DNA of 64,000 nt from Sinorhizobium terangae (GCF_029714365.1 NZ_CP121659.1:1178001-1242000); one strand, 5' to 3'. Positions 1 to 8,897 are shown, counted from the stretch's first letter. Translations and numbers: made by a program. The notes: a model not told the origin generated them from the sequence alone.

Positions 1-14
1 TCGCTATCGAATCT

Positions 15-50
15 GACGGTGCCGGGTGGGCTTCACCCGGCACCGTCATG
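15..50. terminator. Strong hairpin, probable terminator of a gene left of the window
   Basis: A perfect 14-bp inverted repeat lies at 15-28 and 34-47, with a 5-base loop (GGCTT). The stem is very GC-rich. The bases after it on the plus strand (ATGTTTAG) make only a poor U-tract, so it may end a transcript entering from the left or simply protect a 3' end. No reading frame from the left can be followed into it. Confidence 0.6.
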
Positions 51-84
51 TTTAGGCATGCTTGCCTAAGCCGGTAAGGAAACG

Positions 85-141
85 TGCAGTAATTCAAAGT
101 GCTACGGCCTTGTGCGTCCGAATGGACGCACGGCGCTGTAG
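85..141 (+). repeat. RIME-like palindromic repeat, half copy 1
   Basis: This is the right half of a repeat found eight times in the window. It begins with TGCAGTAATTCAAAGTGCTA, then carries an inverted repeat (GTGCGTCC / GGACGCAC) and ends in GGCGCTGTAG. The left palindromic arm seen in full copies at 28254, 53054 and 60795 is missing. The resemblance to Rhizobium-specific intergenic mosaic elements (RIME) is from memory of the rhizobial literature, not from a search. Confidence 0.7.
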
Positions 142-169
142 ATGAGTAAGCGTCGCATGCAGGGTGTTC

Positions 170-904
170 ATGGAACGCGTTGAACAACGATCATCTCTTG
201 CCTGGTTCCTGACCGGCGCTCGCGGCATCTTCAGTTTGCCCGCCATCATGCTGATGCTTTCCTTTGTCGGCTTTTGCTCGCTCACGGCGCAGGCCGGGAT
301 CCCGCCCGAGCAGGTCGTCTTCATGACGGGCATTGTCTGGGCGCTGCCGGCAAAGGTCATCCTCGTCAGTTCAGTCCTGAGCGGCGCGAGCCTTGCCACG
401 GCTTTTCTCGCGGTGACGCTCTCGTCGGTGCGGCTGATGCCGATGGTCGCGGCCCTTGTCCCGGAATTGCGCACGCCGAAGACGCCGACATGGCTGCTCC
501 TCGTCCTGTCGCATTTCGTCGCGATCACAGCATGGGTGTTTGCGATGGAGCGCGTGCAGCAGGTGCCGCGCGCGCACCGGGCCACCTTCTTCGCTGGTTT
601 CGGCATCACGCTCGTCGCCACCAACATGGTGCTCGTGGCGGTCGTCTATCGTCTCGTTGCGGACTTCCCGCCAGTCATTGCCGGCTGCCTGTTTTTTCTG
701 ACGCCGGTCTATTTCCTCGCGTCCATCTGGAATTCGGCGCGTCACCGGGTGGTCTATCTCGCGCTTGCCATCGGCCTCGTCGCGGGACCGCTCTTCTATT
801 GGCTGCTGCCGGAGTTCGACATCCTGCTTGCGGGCGTCGGCGGCGGAACGCTCGCATGGTTTGTCGAGCGTTCCTGGCGCTCGCGAAAGGAGGTGGGCGC
901 GTGA
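170..904 (+). CDS. AzlC family amino acid permease
   Basis: This 244-residue membrane protein belongs to the AzlC family, the large subunit of two-part exporters for branched-chain or similar amino acids in the inner membrane. Hydrophobic segments lie near residues 15-35, 45-65, 100-118, 130-155, 160-180 and 188-222. The early conserved stretch around FSLPAIMLMLSFVGF and LSSVRLMPM fits the family. I chose ATG at 170 because AGGG at 161-164 is well placed for it; GTG at 164 is the alternative. Its stop overlaps the GTG start of the small partner gene by 4 bases, so the two are translationally coupled. The substrate cannot be read from sequence. Confidence 0.85.
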   Translation: MERVEQRSSLAWFLTGARGIFSLPAIMLMLSFVGFCSLTAQAGIPPEQVVFMTGIVWALPAKVILVSSVLSGASLATAFLAVTLSSVRLMPMVAALVPELRTPKTPTWLLLVLSHFVAITAWVFAMERVQQVPRAHRATFFAGFGITLVATNMVLVAVVYRLVADFPPVIAGCLFFLTPVYFLASIWNSARHRVVYLALAIGLVAGPLFYWLLPEFDILLAGVGGGTLAWFVERSWRSRKEVGA

Positions 905-1245
905 CGTGGCACGAGGGTTGGTGGGCCTACCTCTTCATCGCGATTGCCGGCTGGCTCGCGACCGATATTTGGCGATGGCTCGGCGTGCTTGCCGGCGAGC
1001 GGCTCCGCGAGGATTCCGAGGCGCTGAACTGGGTAAGGGCGGTGGCGACGGCGCTGGTCGCGGCTGTCATCGCGAAACTTGTACTCTACCCGACCGGCGT
1101 GCTGGAGCAGTCACCCCTGTGGCTGCGCCTCGGGGCCGTGGCGCTTGGCGCAATTGCGTTTTTCCTCGCCCGCCAAAAGCCGGCGGTCGGCATCGCAACG
1201 GCGATAGCGACACTCGCCGCCGGACTTTGGTGGCTGGGGTTTTAG
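901..1245 (+). CDS. AzlD family small permease subunit
   Basis: A 114-residue, almost wholly hydrophobic protein with about four membrane segments (near residues 8-25, 45-65, 72-90 and 95-112), the usual size and form of AzlD, the small partner of AzlC. It starts at GTG 901, sharing GTGA with the stop of the azlC-like gene. This is typical for the pair, which is thought to form one amino acid export complex. Its own sequence has few diagnostic residues, so the call rests mainly on size, hydrophobicity and position. Confidence 0.8.
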   Translation: MTWHEGWWAYLFIAIAGWLATDIWRWLGVLAGERLREDSEALNWVRAVATALVAAVIAKLVLYPTGVLEQSPLWLRLGAVALGAIAFFLARQKPAVGIATAIATLAAGLWWLGF

Positions 1246-1280
1246 GACGCCGCCCAAGGGGCCGCTTCTTCTTCCCGCAC

Positions 1281-1700
1281 TCAGAGGGCCTGCCGAATCT
1301 TTTCCGCGTTCGCCGCCAGTACATCGCCATCTTCCATCTTGCCGGAATGCGGCTTCAGCGGAACGCCGTCACGGCGGGGTATGACATGGAAGTGCAGATG
1401 GAAGACAGACTGGCCGGCCGGCGCTTCATTGAACTGCATGATCGTCACGCCGTCGGCGTCAAATGCTTCCTTTGCCGCGATGGCGATTTTTTGAACTGCA
1501 CCGATCAGTGAAGGCAGCGTTGAGGCGTCGGCATCGAGAATGTTGCGGGAAGGGGTCTTCGGCAGCACAAGAACGTGGCCCTCCGCCTGAGGCATCACGT
1601 CCATGAAGGCGACGGTCGCATCATCTTCGTAGACCCGGTGCGATGGAATTTCGCCCCGCAGGATCTTGGCAAAGATGTTGTTCGTGTCATACGCGCTCAT
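1281..1700 (-). CDS. HIT family nucleotide hydrolase/transferase
   Basis: A 139-residue cytosolic protein of the histidine triad superfamily (HINT/Hit-like branch), which hydrolyses phosphoramidates or nucleotidyl conjugates. The signature HLHFHVIPR near residue 104 holds the H-x-H-x-H triad. The N-terminal IFAKILRGEIPSHRVYED is typical of bacterial Hit proteins. I chose ATG at 1700: GAGG lies about 9 bases upstream, while an in-frame ATG at 1706 is too close to it. It is last in the minus-strand group after a 146-bp gap that holds a repeat, so it may be transcribed separately. The physiological substrate is unknown. Confidence 0.9.
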   Translation of the reverse strand: MSAYDTNNIFAKILRGEIPSHRVYEDDATVAFMDVMPQAEGHVLVLPKTPSRNILDADASTLPSLIGAVQKIAIAAKEAFDADGVTIMQFNEAPAGQSVFHLHFHVIPRRDGVPLKPHSGKMEDGDVLAANAEKIRQAL

Positions 1701-1740
1701 TTTCATTTCCTCGTATCGTTGCGCCGGCATCGGCTGTCAG

Positions 1741-1848
1741 TCGTCCCTGGATCACGATGATTTGGGCCGAATCGACTCGTGATCGATTCTAATCAGTTGG
1801 AGCGGGATGCGGGCGGAAAACCGCGCGCACTTTTCCTCATGCCGCTCT
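1741..1848. repeat. Second-type intergenic palindromic repeat
   Basis: This stretch holds an inverted repeat around ATCACGATGATTTGGGCCGA and its partner CGACTCGTGATCGAT, then a GAGCGGGATGCGGGCGG segment mirrored by CCTCATGCCGCTCTA at the right end. It is unrelated to the GCGCTGTAG repeats elsewhere in the window and has no second copy here. Its right edge overlaps the TAG stop (1847-1849 on the minus strand) of the GNAT-like gene, so the element has supplied or reached that stop codon. I recognise it as a kind of repeat common between rhizobial genes, but the name is uncertain. Confidence 0.55.
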
Positions 1849-3025
1849 AGCGCTCACCTTTGCGGAAAGGTCCGTGTTCCGCAAGAAATTCGCTGGTATC
1901 TTCCACATCGCGGCGTTCGCGTTCGAGATAGTCGGCGACCGCGCGCGCGAGCCCGGGATGCGTGATGAAGTGCGCCGAATGCGTGGTAACGGGCATGTAG
2001 CCGCGGGCCAGCTTGTGCTCTCCTTGCGCTCCCGCCTCGACGCGCTTCAGCCCCTTGGCGATCGCGAAATCGATCGCCTGGTGGTAGCAGACCTCGAAAT
2101 GCAGGAACGGGTGATCCTCGATACAGCCCCAGTGCCGGCCGTAGAGCGCATCATCGCCGATGAAGTTGATGGCGCCGGCGACATAGCGACCGCCGCGCTT
2201 GGCCATGACGAGCAGAACGTCGTCGGCCATCCTTTCACCGATCAGCGAATAGAAGGAGCGCGTGAGATACGGGCGGCCCCATTTGCGCCCGCCGGTATCC
2301 ATGTAGAAGGCGAAGAACTGGTCCCAGATTTCCTCGGTCAGGTCGCTGCCGGTCAGCCAATCGATGGTGATGCCTTGTTCGACGGCCGTGCGACGTTCCT
2401 TTTTCAGCGCCTTGCGCTTACGGGATGCGAGAGTTTCGAGAAAGTCGCCATAGGACCCGTAGCCCTCATTGGTGAAGTGAAACTGCTGGTCGGTTCGATG
2501 AAGGAAGCCCGCCCGCTCGAAAATTGGCACTTCGTCGGCCGGTACGAAGGTGACGTGAGCCGACGAGACGCCGTGGCGGCGCGTAAGCTCCTTCAATCCC
2601 GCGGCGAGCGCATCGCGGATCGGTCGCGGGTCGCGCCCTTCAGTCGTAAGCAGGCGCGGTCCTGTTACCGGAGTGAAGGGCACGGAGCATTGCAGCTTGG
2701 GATAATAACGGCCACCGGCACGCTCGAAGGCGTCCGCCCATCCGTGGTCGAAGACGTATTCACCCTGGCTGTGGCTCTTCATGTAGCAAGGAAGGGCGCC
2801 GCGCAGGAAACCATCCGCATCTTCCATCAGCAGGTGTTGCCCGAGCCATCCCGTTTCCGCGGTCGCAGAACCTGATTCCTCCAGCGCCGACAGATAGGCG
2901 TGGGAGAGGAAGGGATTGTAGGGAACGCTTGCATTCGCCTTCGAAGCGCCGGCGAGCCGATTCCAGTTCGCCGGCGCGATCGACGTGAAAGAGTGTTCGA
3001 TGCGGATGTTGATGGCGTCTGTCAT
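1847..3025 (-). CDS. FemAB/GNAT-like protein of the DUF482 (COG3146) family
   Basis: A 392-residue protein I assign to the GNAT-fold family sometimes labelled peptidoglycan biosynthesis/recognition (DUF482). The landmarks are an N-terminal PYNPFLSHAYLSALEESG, then LPCYMKSHSQGEYVFDHGWA, a basic block (SRKRKALKKERR), and a C-terminal AGAQGEHKLARGY followed by THSAHFI. These are conserved landmarks of the family as I know it. The reaction has not been established to my knowledge. Its start lies 4 bases beyond the GDPD stop, so it is surely co-transcribed with that gene. The TAG stop lies in the edge of a repeat. Confidence 0.8.
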   Translation of the reverse strand: MTDAINIRIEHSFTSIAPANWNRLAGASKANASVPYNPFLSHAYLSALEESGSATAETGWLGQHLLMEDADGFLRGALPCYMKSHSQGEYVFDHGWADAFERAGGRYYPKLQCSVPFTPVTGPRLLTTEGRDPRPIRDALAAGLKELTRRHGVSSAHVTFVPADEVPIFERAGFLHRTDQQFHFTNEGYGSYGDFLETLASRKRKALKKERRTAVEQGITIDWLTGSDLTEEIWDQFFAFYMDTGGRKWGRPYLTRSFYSLIGERMADDVLLVMAKRGGRYVAGAINFIGDDALYGRHWGCIEDHPFLHFEVCYHQAIDFAIAKGLKRVEAGAQGEHKLARGYMPVTTHSAHFITHPGLARAVADYLERERRDVEDTSEFLAEHGPFRKGER

Positions 3026-3029
3026 AAGC

Positions 3030-3755
3030 CTAGGAAATCATGGTTTCCCTTGGATCGAAACCCTCGAACGTCATCTGGTCGGCATTGGCGAATGAGTGGT
3101 CCTGAGCCTCTCTGTCGCGCACCGTCCATGTGATGACCGTGCGGCCGAGCGCGCGTTGCTTGGTGATGAAAGGATTCGGCATGTCGCGGTAGAAATAGGA
3201 AATGAAATCGAGGCCGATTTGCATCGCTTCCTCGTTCTCGGCGAAGGCCTCGGGCGTGATGCCTCCGGCGGTGAGGCCAAGCGGATAGGGCGCGTCCAAT
3301 GCCTTGAGATCCTTGAGCAGCCAATGATCGAAGCTCATCAGCGCCACGTGGCCCTTGTAGTCCTCAAGGGTATCGAGCACCGCGGCGGCAAAGCCTTCGT
3401 CGTCGTCTTTCCGGCCCTTGAGTTCGATGATGAGCGGCACGCGCCCGTTGACGAGGCGGAGCATTTGCGACAGCGTCGGCACCTTGTCCTTGGTGCCGCC
3501 GACCGACATCAGCCCGAGTTCTCCCGCAGTCCTTGCCCGGACGTCTCCCTTTATACCGCAGAGCCGCTCGGTGTTGTCATCATGAAAGACGACCGGAACA
3601 CTGTCTGCGGTATATTGCAGGTCGCATTCAATCGCGAAACCCGCTTCGGCAGCGCGGGAAAACGCCGAAAGGGTGTTTTCCCAAACCTCCCGATTCATGT
3701 CGTGAAAGCCCCGATGGGCGATCGGCTGGGCCTTGAGCCAGGAAATATCCTTCAT
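3030..3755 (-). CDS. Glycerophosphodiester phosphodiesterase family protein
   Basis: 241 residues of the GDPD TIM-barrel family, which cleaves glycerophosphodiesters to glycerol-3-phosphate and an alcohol. The diagnostic elements are in order: AHRGFHD near residue 13, ENTLSAF, the metal-binding IECDLQ, VFHDD with the general catalytic histidine, and LIIELKG. There is no signal peptide, so it is probably cytosolic. The chosen ATG at 3755 gives a family-typical N-terminus; the longer open frame upstream lies in ridA. It sits 13 bases after ridA and 4 bases before the GNAT-like gene. Confidence 0.9.
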   Translation of the reverse strand: MKDISWLKAQPIAHRGFHDMNREVWENTLSAFSRAAEAGFAIECDLQYTADSVPVVFHDDNTERLCGIKGDVRARTAGELGLMSVGGTKDKVPTLSQMLRLVNGRVPLIIELKGRKDDDEGFAAAVLDTLEDYKGHVALMSFDHWLLKDLKALDAPYPLGLTAGGITPEAFAENEEAMQIGLDFISYFYRDMPNPFITKQRALGRTVITWTVRDREAQDHSFANADQMTFEGFDPRETMIS

Positions 3756-3768
3756 GAGATTCCCCGGA

Positions 3769-4236
3769 TCAGGCGATTTCGATGATGGCGTCGATTTCGA
3801 CGGCTGCGTTGAAGGGCAGGGCAGCCATGCCCACTGCGGCACGCGCATGCTTGCCGGCTTCGCCAAGTACGTTGGCGAGCAGGTTGGACGCGCCGTTGAT
3901 GACGAGGTGCTGTTCGACGAACTCCGGAACGGACGCGACGAAACCGTTGATTTTCACGAGGCGACGGATGCGCCCGAGGTCGCCGGAAAGCGCTGCCCTG
4001 GCCTGCGCCAGGATGTTGATTGCGCAGAGTTCTGCGGCGCGCTGGGCGGTCGCGACGTCGACGTCCTTGCCGACATGTCCGGTTACGGCAACGTTGCCGG
4101 CTTCCATCGGCAGTTGTCCGGAAATATAGAGCATCGAACCGCTGATCACGTAGGGAACATAGTTCGCTGCAGGTGCCGCGGCCTGAGGCAGTGTGATGCC
4201 AAGGTCGGCCAAGCGCGTTTCGATCTCTGCGGACAT
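3769..4236 (-). CDS. RidA family protein (enamine/imine deaminase-like)
   Basis: A 155-residue member of the Rid/YjgF family. Archetypal RidA hydrolyses the reactive enamine/imine made by pyridoxal-phosphate enzymes such as threonine dehydratase. Visible are YISGQLPMEAG, the central helix AAELCAINILAQARAALSG, and the C-terminal RAAVGMAALPFNAAVEIDAI. The R-x-A-V-G block carries the arginine that binds the substrate carboxylate in this family. It is longer than E. coli RidA (128 residues), as is common for the COG0251 branch in alphaproteobacteria. It is the first gene of the minus-strand group and diverges from the eipB-like gene across 145 bp. Confidence 0.88.
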   Translation of the reverse strand: MSAEIETRLADLGITLPQAAAPAANYVPYVISGSMLYISGQLPMEAGNVAVTGHVGKDVDVATAQRAAELCAINILAQARAALSGDLGRIRRLVKINGFVASVPEFVEQHLVINGASNLLANVLGEAGKHARAAVGMAALPFNAAVEIDAIIEIA

Positions 4237-4381
4237 GGAAGGCTCCGTTGTTGTCTTTTGTGATAAAATCCGGCATGCAGGCTGGATCGGGACGGGCGTC
4301 AATCTTTTCGTCGCAGATCTGCCTCGCTTCTGCCGACAGTTTGTTTATAGCATTGCCGGCAAGTGCAACAGGAGGAAACGG

Positions 4382-5209
4382 ATGTTTCGTACAGGCTTCG
4401 GTCTTGCCAGTTTTGGAAGCGTCTGTGTCGCGGCAATGTCGGTCTTGGGTGCCGGTGACGCGAATGCGAGCGTGCTTGCGCCTCACCGCGCCGTTTACGA
4501 CCTGGAACTGAAGGATGCGTCCGACCGCTCGGGCATTTCCGGCATGTACGGCCGCATGGTCTATGAATTCAACGGTTCTGCCTGCGAGGGCTACACGGTC
4601 AGTTTCAGGTTCATGACCCAGGTCGATACCGGAGAGGAAGTCCGCCTCACGGACCAGCAGACGACCACCTACGAAGACATGCGCAACGGCAACTTCCGCT
4701 TTCTGACGCGTTCTTTCACCGACGAGAAGCTCGACAAGGAAGTCCGCGGAAGTGCGCATGAAGACAAGACCGGCGTCAAGGTCGAGCTGACGGCACCCGA
4801 CAAGCGCGAGGTGGCTCTCGCCGAAAGCCGATTCCCGACCGAACACATGCTGGAAGTGATCGATCGGGCGAAGAAGGGCGAGGCGTTTTTCGAATCGCGC
4901 ATCTTCGACGGCTCCGATTCGGGCGACAAGACGCTCATCACCTCGACCTTCGTCGGCAAGCCGCGCAAACCGGCGCCGGATGACGTCGATGTCGGCAAGG
5001 CCGGAAAGCTCGCGACCGAGAATTACTGGCCGGTGACGATTTCCTACTTCAACGACGACAGGAGCGGAGACGCGCAGCCCATCTACAGCATGGCGTTCAA
5101 GCTCTATGAAAACGGGGTCACGCGTGACCTGACGATGGACTATGGAGATTTCGTGCTGAGCGGAAAGCTCACCAACCTCGAAGTCTTCAATGCGGGAGAC
5201 TGCAAATAG
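4382..5209 (+). CDS. EipB-like periplasmic envelope protein (DUF1849)
   Basis: A 275-residue secreted protein of the DUF1849 family. Brucella EipB, the studied member, is a periplasmic beta-spiral protein needed for envelope integrity. A signal peptide covers about residues 1-29, with likely cleavage after DANA. The mature part is beta-rich (PHRAVYDLELKDA, MVYEFNGSACEGY). Two cysteines remain in it, one in SACEGY and one in the last residues (AGDCK). They match the disulfide pair described for EipB. An AGGAGG ribosome site sits just upstream. It lies immediately before rpsB but with a 182-bp gap, so it is probably a separate unit. Confidence 0.85.
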   Translation: MFRTGFGLASFGSVCVAAMSVLGAGDANASVLAPHRAVYDLELKDASDRSGISGMYGRMVYEFNGSACEGYTVSFRFMTQVDTGEEVRLTDQQTTTYEDMRNGNFRFLTRSFTDEKLDKEVRGSAHEDKTGVKVELTAPDKREVALAESRFPTEHMLEVIDRAKKGEAFFESRIFDGSDSGDKTLITSTFVGKPRKPAPDDVDVGKAGKLATENYWPVTISYFNDDRSGDAQPIYSMAFKLYENGVTRDLTMDYGDFVLSGKLTNLEVFNAGDCK

Positions 5210-5391
5210 GCAAGAACCGCATAAAACTGACTTCCAGTCTTGATTTATCGGGCAGTTGCGGTTAAGGGGCTGCCCATTCCACACGTGAGGCACGGGATTT
5301 TCCGGGAGAAATCCGGATTGTTCCACCGGTGGGCGCAGCAAAGATGCGCTCGACGCCTTGCGGAGGTTCAACCGGAAAAGGAGAAAAAGGC

Positions 5392-6159
5392 ATGGCATTG
5401 CCTGATTTTACTATGCGCCAGCTTCTTGAAGCAGGCGTTCACTTCGGCCACCAGACGCATCGCTGGAACCCGAAGATGAAGCCGTACATCTTCGGCGACC
5501 GTAACAACGTCCACATCATCGACCTCGCCCAGACTGTCCCGATGTTCTCGCGCGCCCTGCAGGTTGTCAGCGACACCGTGGCCAATGGCGGCCGCGTGCT
5601 TTTCGTCGGCACGAAGCGCCAGGCTTCGGAAATCATCGCCGACGCGGCGAAGCGCTCTGCCCAGTACTACGTCAATGCTCGCTGGCTCGGCGGCATGATG
5701 ACCAACTGGAAGACCATTTCCAACTCGATCCAGCGCCTGCGCAAGCTCGACGACATCCTCGCTTCGGAAGCTTCGGGCTTCACGAAGAAGGAGCGCCTGA
5801 ACCTCGAGCGTGAGCGCGAGAAGCTGAACCGCGCGCTCGGCGGTATCCGCGACATGGGCGGCACGCCGGACCTGATGTTCATCATCGACACCAACAAGGA
5901 ATCGATCGCGATCGACGAAGCCAAGCGCCTTGGCATTCCGGTTGTCGCCGTCATCGACTCCAACTGCGATCCGGACCAGATCGACTACCCGATCCCGGGC
6001 AATGACGACGCATCGCGTGCCATCGCGCTTTACTGCGATCTCATCGCTCGCGCTGCCATCGACGGCATCGCCCGTCAGCAGGGCGCCGCGGGCCGCGACC
6101 TCGGTGCATCGGTCGAGGCTCCGGTCGAACCGGCTCTCGACGAATCGTCCGAGGCCTGA
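5392..6159 (+). CDS. rpsB: 30S ribosomal protein S2
   Basis: 255 residues of ribosomal protein S2, which binds the 30S subunit late in assembly and is needed for docking of S1 and mRNA. The N-terminal [20 protein letters not shown], the [14 protein letters not shown] block and the [20 protein letters not shown] segment are all family hallmarks. An AAGGAG site precedes ATG 5392; the frame is open further upstream but that part is not S2-like. It heads the rpsB-tsf pair. A strong terminator lies between the two genes. Confidence 0.98.
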   Translation: MALPDFTMRQLLEAGVHFGHQTHRWNPKMKPYIFGDRNNVHIIDLAQTVPMFSRALQVVSDTVANGGRVLFVGTKRQASEIIADAAKRSAQYYVNARWLGGMMTNWKTISNSIQRLRKLDDILASEASGFTKKERLNLEREREKLNRALGGIRDMGGTPDLMFIIDTNKESIAIDEAKRLGIPVVAVIDSNCDPDQIDYPIPGNDDASRAIALYCDLIARAAIDGIARQQGAAGRDLGASVEAPVEPALDESSEA

Positions 6160-6206
6160 TCTGGCCGGACGGTGGCTCAAGGCCGCCGTACCCAATGAAA
6201 TGTCGG

Positions 6207-6250
6207 ACGAGGCCGTTTGTGATGGAAATCTGAACGGCCTCGTTCTTTTC
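6207..6250 (+). terminator. Terminator between rpsB and tsf
   Basis: An 11-bp perfect stem (ACGAGGCCGTT at 6207-6217, AACGGCCTCGT at 6233-6243) is followed by TCTTTTC. It lies 48 bases after the rpsB stop and 163 bases before tsf. This is a normal intrinsic-terminator layout, so it probably uncouples most of the S2 transcript from EF-Ts. The rest of the gap may hold a tsf promoter. Confidence 0.75.
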
Positions 6251-6412
6251 AGCCGGAAATGGCGTGATCGGGTCTACAATATCTCGCCCGCGCATCATCG
6301 CGATGAAGCGTTCATCACGATGTCACATTGAAAAGCCATTCCCTGCCAAAACCTCCTGGCATTGCGCCATCGATAGTGAGCGCGCCAGCCAAACAGACAA
6401 AGAGGCAAGAAG

Positions 6413-7336
6413 ATGAGTGTTACTGCCGCAATGGTGAAGGAACTGCGCGAAAAGACCGGCGCAGGCATGATGGATTGCAAGAAGGCGCTTGCTGAAACCA
6501 ATGGCGACATGGAAGCGGCGATCGACTGGCTGCGCGCCAAAGGCATCGCCAAGGCCGACAAGAAGTCGGGCCGCACGGCTGCCGAAGGCCTCATCGGCAT
6601 CGCCAGCGCCGGCGACAAGGCCGTGGTCGTCGAGATCAACTCGGAAACGGACTTCGTCGCCCGCAACGACGCCTTCCAGGACCTCGTCCGCGGCGTCGCA
6701 GCCGTCGCCGTCGGAACCGATGGTTCGGTCGACGCAATCAGCGCTGCCAAGTATCCGGCCACCGGCAAGTCCGTTGCCGATACGATCACCGACGCGATTG
6801 CGACGATCGGCGAAAACATGACGCTGCGCCGTGCCGCGCTGCTGTCGGTCGACGATGGCGTCGTCGCGACCTACATTCACAATTCGGTTGCTGACGGTCT
6901 CGGCAAGCTCGGCGTGCTGGTCGCTCTGAAGTCGACCGGCGACAAGGAAGCACTGAATGCGATCGGTCGCCAGGTTGCGATGCACGTCGCTGCGACCAAC
7001 CCGCTGGCGGTCCGCCCGAGCGAAATCGACCCGGCGGTGGCCGAACGCGAGCGCAACGTCTTTATCGAGCAGTCGCGCGCTTCGGGCAAGCCGGACAACA
7101 TCATCGAGAAGATGGTCGAAGGCCGCATGCGCAAGTTCTTCGAGGAAGTCGCTCTTCTTTCGCAGGCTTTCGTCATGAACCCCGACCAGACCGTCGAGGC
7201 AGCGATCAAGGAAGCGGAAAAGACCGTCGGTGCGCCGATCGAGGTTGCCGGCATCGCCCGCCTGCTGCTCGGCGAAGGCGTTCAGAAGGAAGAGTCCGAT
7301 TTCGCTGCGGAAGTCGCCGCTGCTGCCAAGGGCTGA
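6413..7336 (+). CDS. tsf: Translation elongation factor Ts
   Basis: EF-Ts, 307 residues, the guanine-nucleotide exchange factor that recycles EF-Tu-GDP. The N-terminal UBA-like region shows the conserved [18 protein letters not shown]. It is followed by the core motif [15 protein letters not shown], which contacts EF-Tu. Length is normal for proteobacteria. ATG at 6413 has an AAGAGGCAAGAAG leader. It follows rpsB as in nearly all bacteria, and is followed by its own hairpin before pyrH. Confidence 0.98.
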   Translation: MSVTAAMVKELREKTGAGMMDCKKALAETNGDMEAAIDWLRAKGIAKADKKSGRTAAEGLIGIASAGDKAVVVEINSETDFVARNDAFQDLVRGVAAVAVGTDGSVDAISAAKYPATGKSVADTITDAIATIGENMTLRRAALLSVDDGVVATYIHNSVADGLGKLGVLVALKSTGDKEALNAIGRQVAMHVAATNPLAVRPSEIDPAVAERERNVFIEQSRASGKPDNIIEKMVEGRMRKFFEEVALLSQAFVMNPDQTVEAAIKEAEKTVGAPIEVAGIARLLLGEGVQKEESDFAAEVAAAAKG

Positions 7337-7364
7337 TTTCTTCACCCTTATTGGGAAAACATGG

Positions 7365-7395
7365 GGGCATCGCGTGACAACGCGATGCCCTTCGT
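7365..7395 (+). terminator. Hairpin downstream of tsf
   Basis: A perfect 10-bp GC-rich stem (GGGCATCGCG at 7365-7374, CGCGATGCCC at 7381-7390) with a 6-base loop lies 28 bases after the tsf stop. The tail (TTCGTGTATC) is a weak U-tract, so termination may be partial. It separates the tsf transcript from the pyrH group. Confidence 0.65.
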
Positions 7396-7527
7396 GTATC
7401 CGGCATTCGTCAAAGCGTCGGACCCGCCGGTTTGTGGCCGGGCGGTCGATACCGCGCAACACGATATATCCTTATGCCGCTGTGCACCGCCTTCCGCACA
7501 GGCGTGCCGATCTGTTCAGGAGCGATG

Positions 7528-8250
7528 ATGTCGGCCAAGCCAATCTACAAGCGTGTTCTTCTCAAAGCCTCCGGTGAAGCCTTGATGGGAAGCCAGGGCT
7601 TCGGCATCGACGTGGCGGTCGCCGACCGGATCGCGTCGGATATCGCCGAAGCGCGTAACATGGGCGTCGAAGTCGGCGTCGTTGTCGGTGGCGGCAATAT
7701 CTTCCGCGGCGTCGCAGTCGCGTCGAAGGGTGGCGACCGGGTAACCGGCGACCACATGGGCATGCTGGCGACGGTGATCAATGCGCTCGCGCTCGCGACG
7801 TCGTTGCGCAAGCTGGACATCGACACCGTCGTGCTTTCGGCCATCGCCATGCCGGAAATTTGTGAGAGTTTTTCGCAGCGCGCCACCCTATATCATCTCT
7901 CGCTTGGCCGCGTGGTCATCTTCGCTGGAGGAACGGGCAATCCGTTCTTCACGACGGACTCCGCCGCGGCACTTCGAGCAGCAGAGATGGGCGCAGAAGC
8001 GATCTTCAAGGGAACGCAGGTCGACGGCATTTACTCTGCCGATCCGAAGAAGGACCCGACGGCTACCCGGTTCGATCGGCTCACCCACAGCGAGGTTCTG
8101 GAGAAAGGATTGGCCGTGATGGACGTTGCCGCGGTGGCGCTTGCACGCGAAAATGCCATTCCGATTGTCGTTTTCTCGATCCACGAGAAGGGTGGTTTTG
8201 CAGAGATATTGACCGGTGGCGGTCATGCGACCATCGTCACGGACAATTGA
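7528..8250 (+). CDS. pyrH: UMP kinase
   Basis: UMP kinase, 240 residues, converts UMP to UDP with ATP in pyrimidine nucleotide synthesis. It belongs to the amino acid kinase fold family and is usually hexameric. Seen are RVLLKASGEALMG near the N-terminus, GGGNIFRG, GDHMGMLATVINALAL, and FAGGTGNPFFTTDSAAALRA, which binds nucleotide. Two ATG codons stand in tandem; 7528 is better spaced from GGAG at 7519 than 7525. The frame continues open to 7432, but that part does not resemble PyrH. It is 51 bases ahead of frr. Confidence 0.97.
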   Translation: MSAKPIYKRVLLKASGEALMGSQGFGIDVAVADRIASDIAEARNMGVEVGVVVGGGNIFRGVAVASKGGDRVTGDHMGMLATVINALALATSLRKLDIDTVVLSAIAMPEICESFSQRATLYHLSLGRVVIFAGGTGNPFFTTDSAAALRAAEMGAEAIFKGTQVDGIYSADPKKDPTATRFDRLTHSEVLEKGLAVMDVAAVALARENAIPIVVFSIHEKGGFAEILTGGGHATIVTDN

Positions 8251-8301
8251 CAGTTTGAAGGCCCTTTGGGCCATTGAAGACAGGAACGGGAGTCTTGAAC
8301 C

Positions 8302-8862
8302 ATGAGTGAAGGTGTGGACCTGAAGGAACTGAAACGCCGCATGGACGGAGCGATCTCCGCATTCAAGCATGACATAGCGTCGCTTCGCACCGGCCGCGCA
8401 TCGGCCAACGTTCTCGATCCGGTGACCGTCGAAGCCTACGGCTCGCGCATGCCGTTGAACCAGGTTGCCAACATCACGGTTCCGGAGCCGCGGATGCTGT
8501 CCGTCTCGGTATGGGACAAATCCATGGTTGGCGCCGTTGAGCGCGCGATCCGGGAATCGAACCTTGGCCTGAACCCGATCGTTGACGGCCAGAACCTGCG
8601 TATTCCGCTGCCGGAGTTGAACGAGGAACGCCGCAAGTCTCTCGTCAAGGTCGCGCACGACTACGCCGAGAAGAGCAAGGTGGCCGTCCGCCATGTTCGC
8701 CGTGACGGCATGGACGACCTGAAAAAAGCCGAAAAGGATGGCGAGATCGGTCAAGATATCCACCGTGCTCAGTCCGAGCGCGTCCAAAAGATGACCGACG
8801 AAACAATTTCCGAGATCGACCGCTTGCTCGCCGAGAAGGAAAAGGAAATCATGCAGGTCTGA
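8302..8862 (+). CDS. frr: Ribosome recycling factor
   Basis: RRF, 186 residues, which with EF-G splits post-termination ribosomes. It has the usual length and landmarks: [18 protein letters not shown] near residue 27, [12 protein letters not shown], and the long helical arm ending [20 protein letters not shown] and [14 protein letters not shown]. It follows pyrH and precedes uppS by 35 bases, the standard order in proteobacteria. Confidence 0.98.
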   Translation: MSEGVDLKELKRRMDGAISAFKHDIASLRTGRASANVLDPVTVEAYGSRMPLNQVANITVPEPRMLSVSVWDKSMVGAVERAIRESNLGLNPIVDGQNLRIPLPELNEERRKSLVKVAHDYAEKSKVAVRHVRRDGMDDLKKAEKDGEIGQDIHRAQSERVQKMTDETISEIDRLLAEKEKEIMQV

Positions 8863-8897
8863 CGCGTGATGATCTGAGTCTCTTTTTTGGACCGCCA

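Noticed and set aside
94..627. Minus-strand open frame opposite the AzlC gene
   Set aside because: It runs through the repeat at 85-141 and is antisense to a membrane protein with clear hydrophobic segments.
3752..5398. A 548-codon open frame on the minus strand
   Set aside because: It lies antisense to the eipB-like gene and the rpsB start and runs over part of ridA in another frame. GC-rich DNA with strong codon bias commonly gives such long antisense frames, and its sequence resembles no family.
8260..8272. Short hairpin GGCCC-TTT-GGGCC between pyrH and frr
   Set aside because: Only 5 bp with no T-run, so termination is unlikely; pyrH and frr are probably read together.
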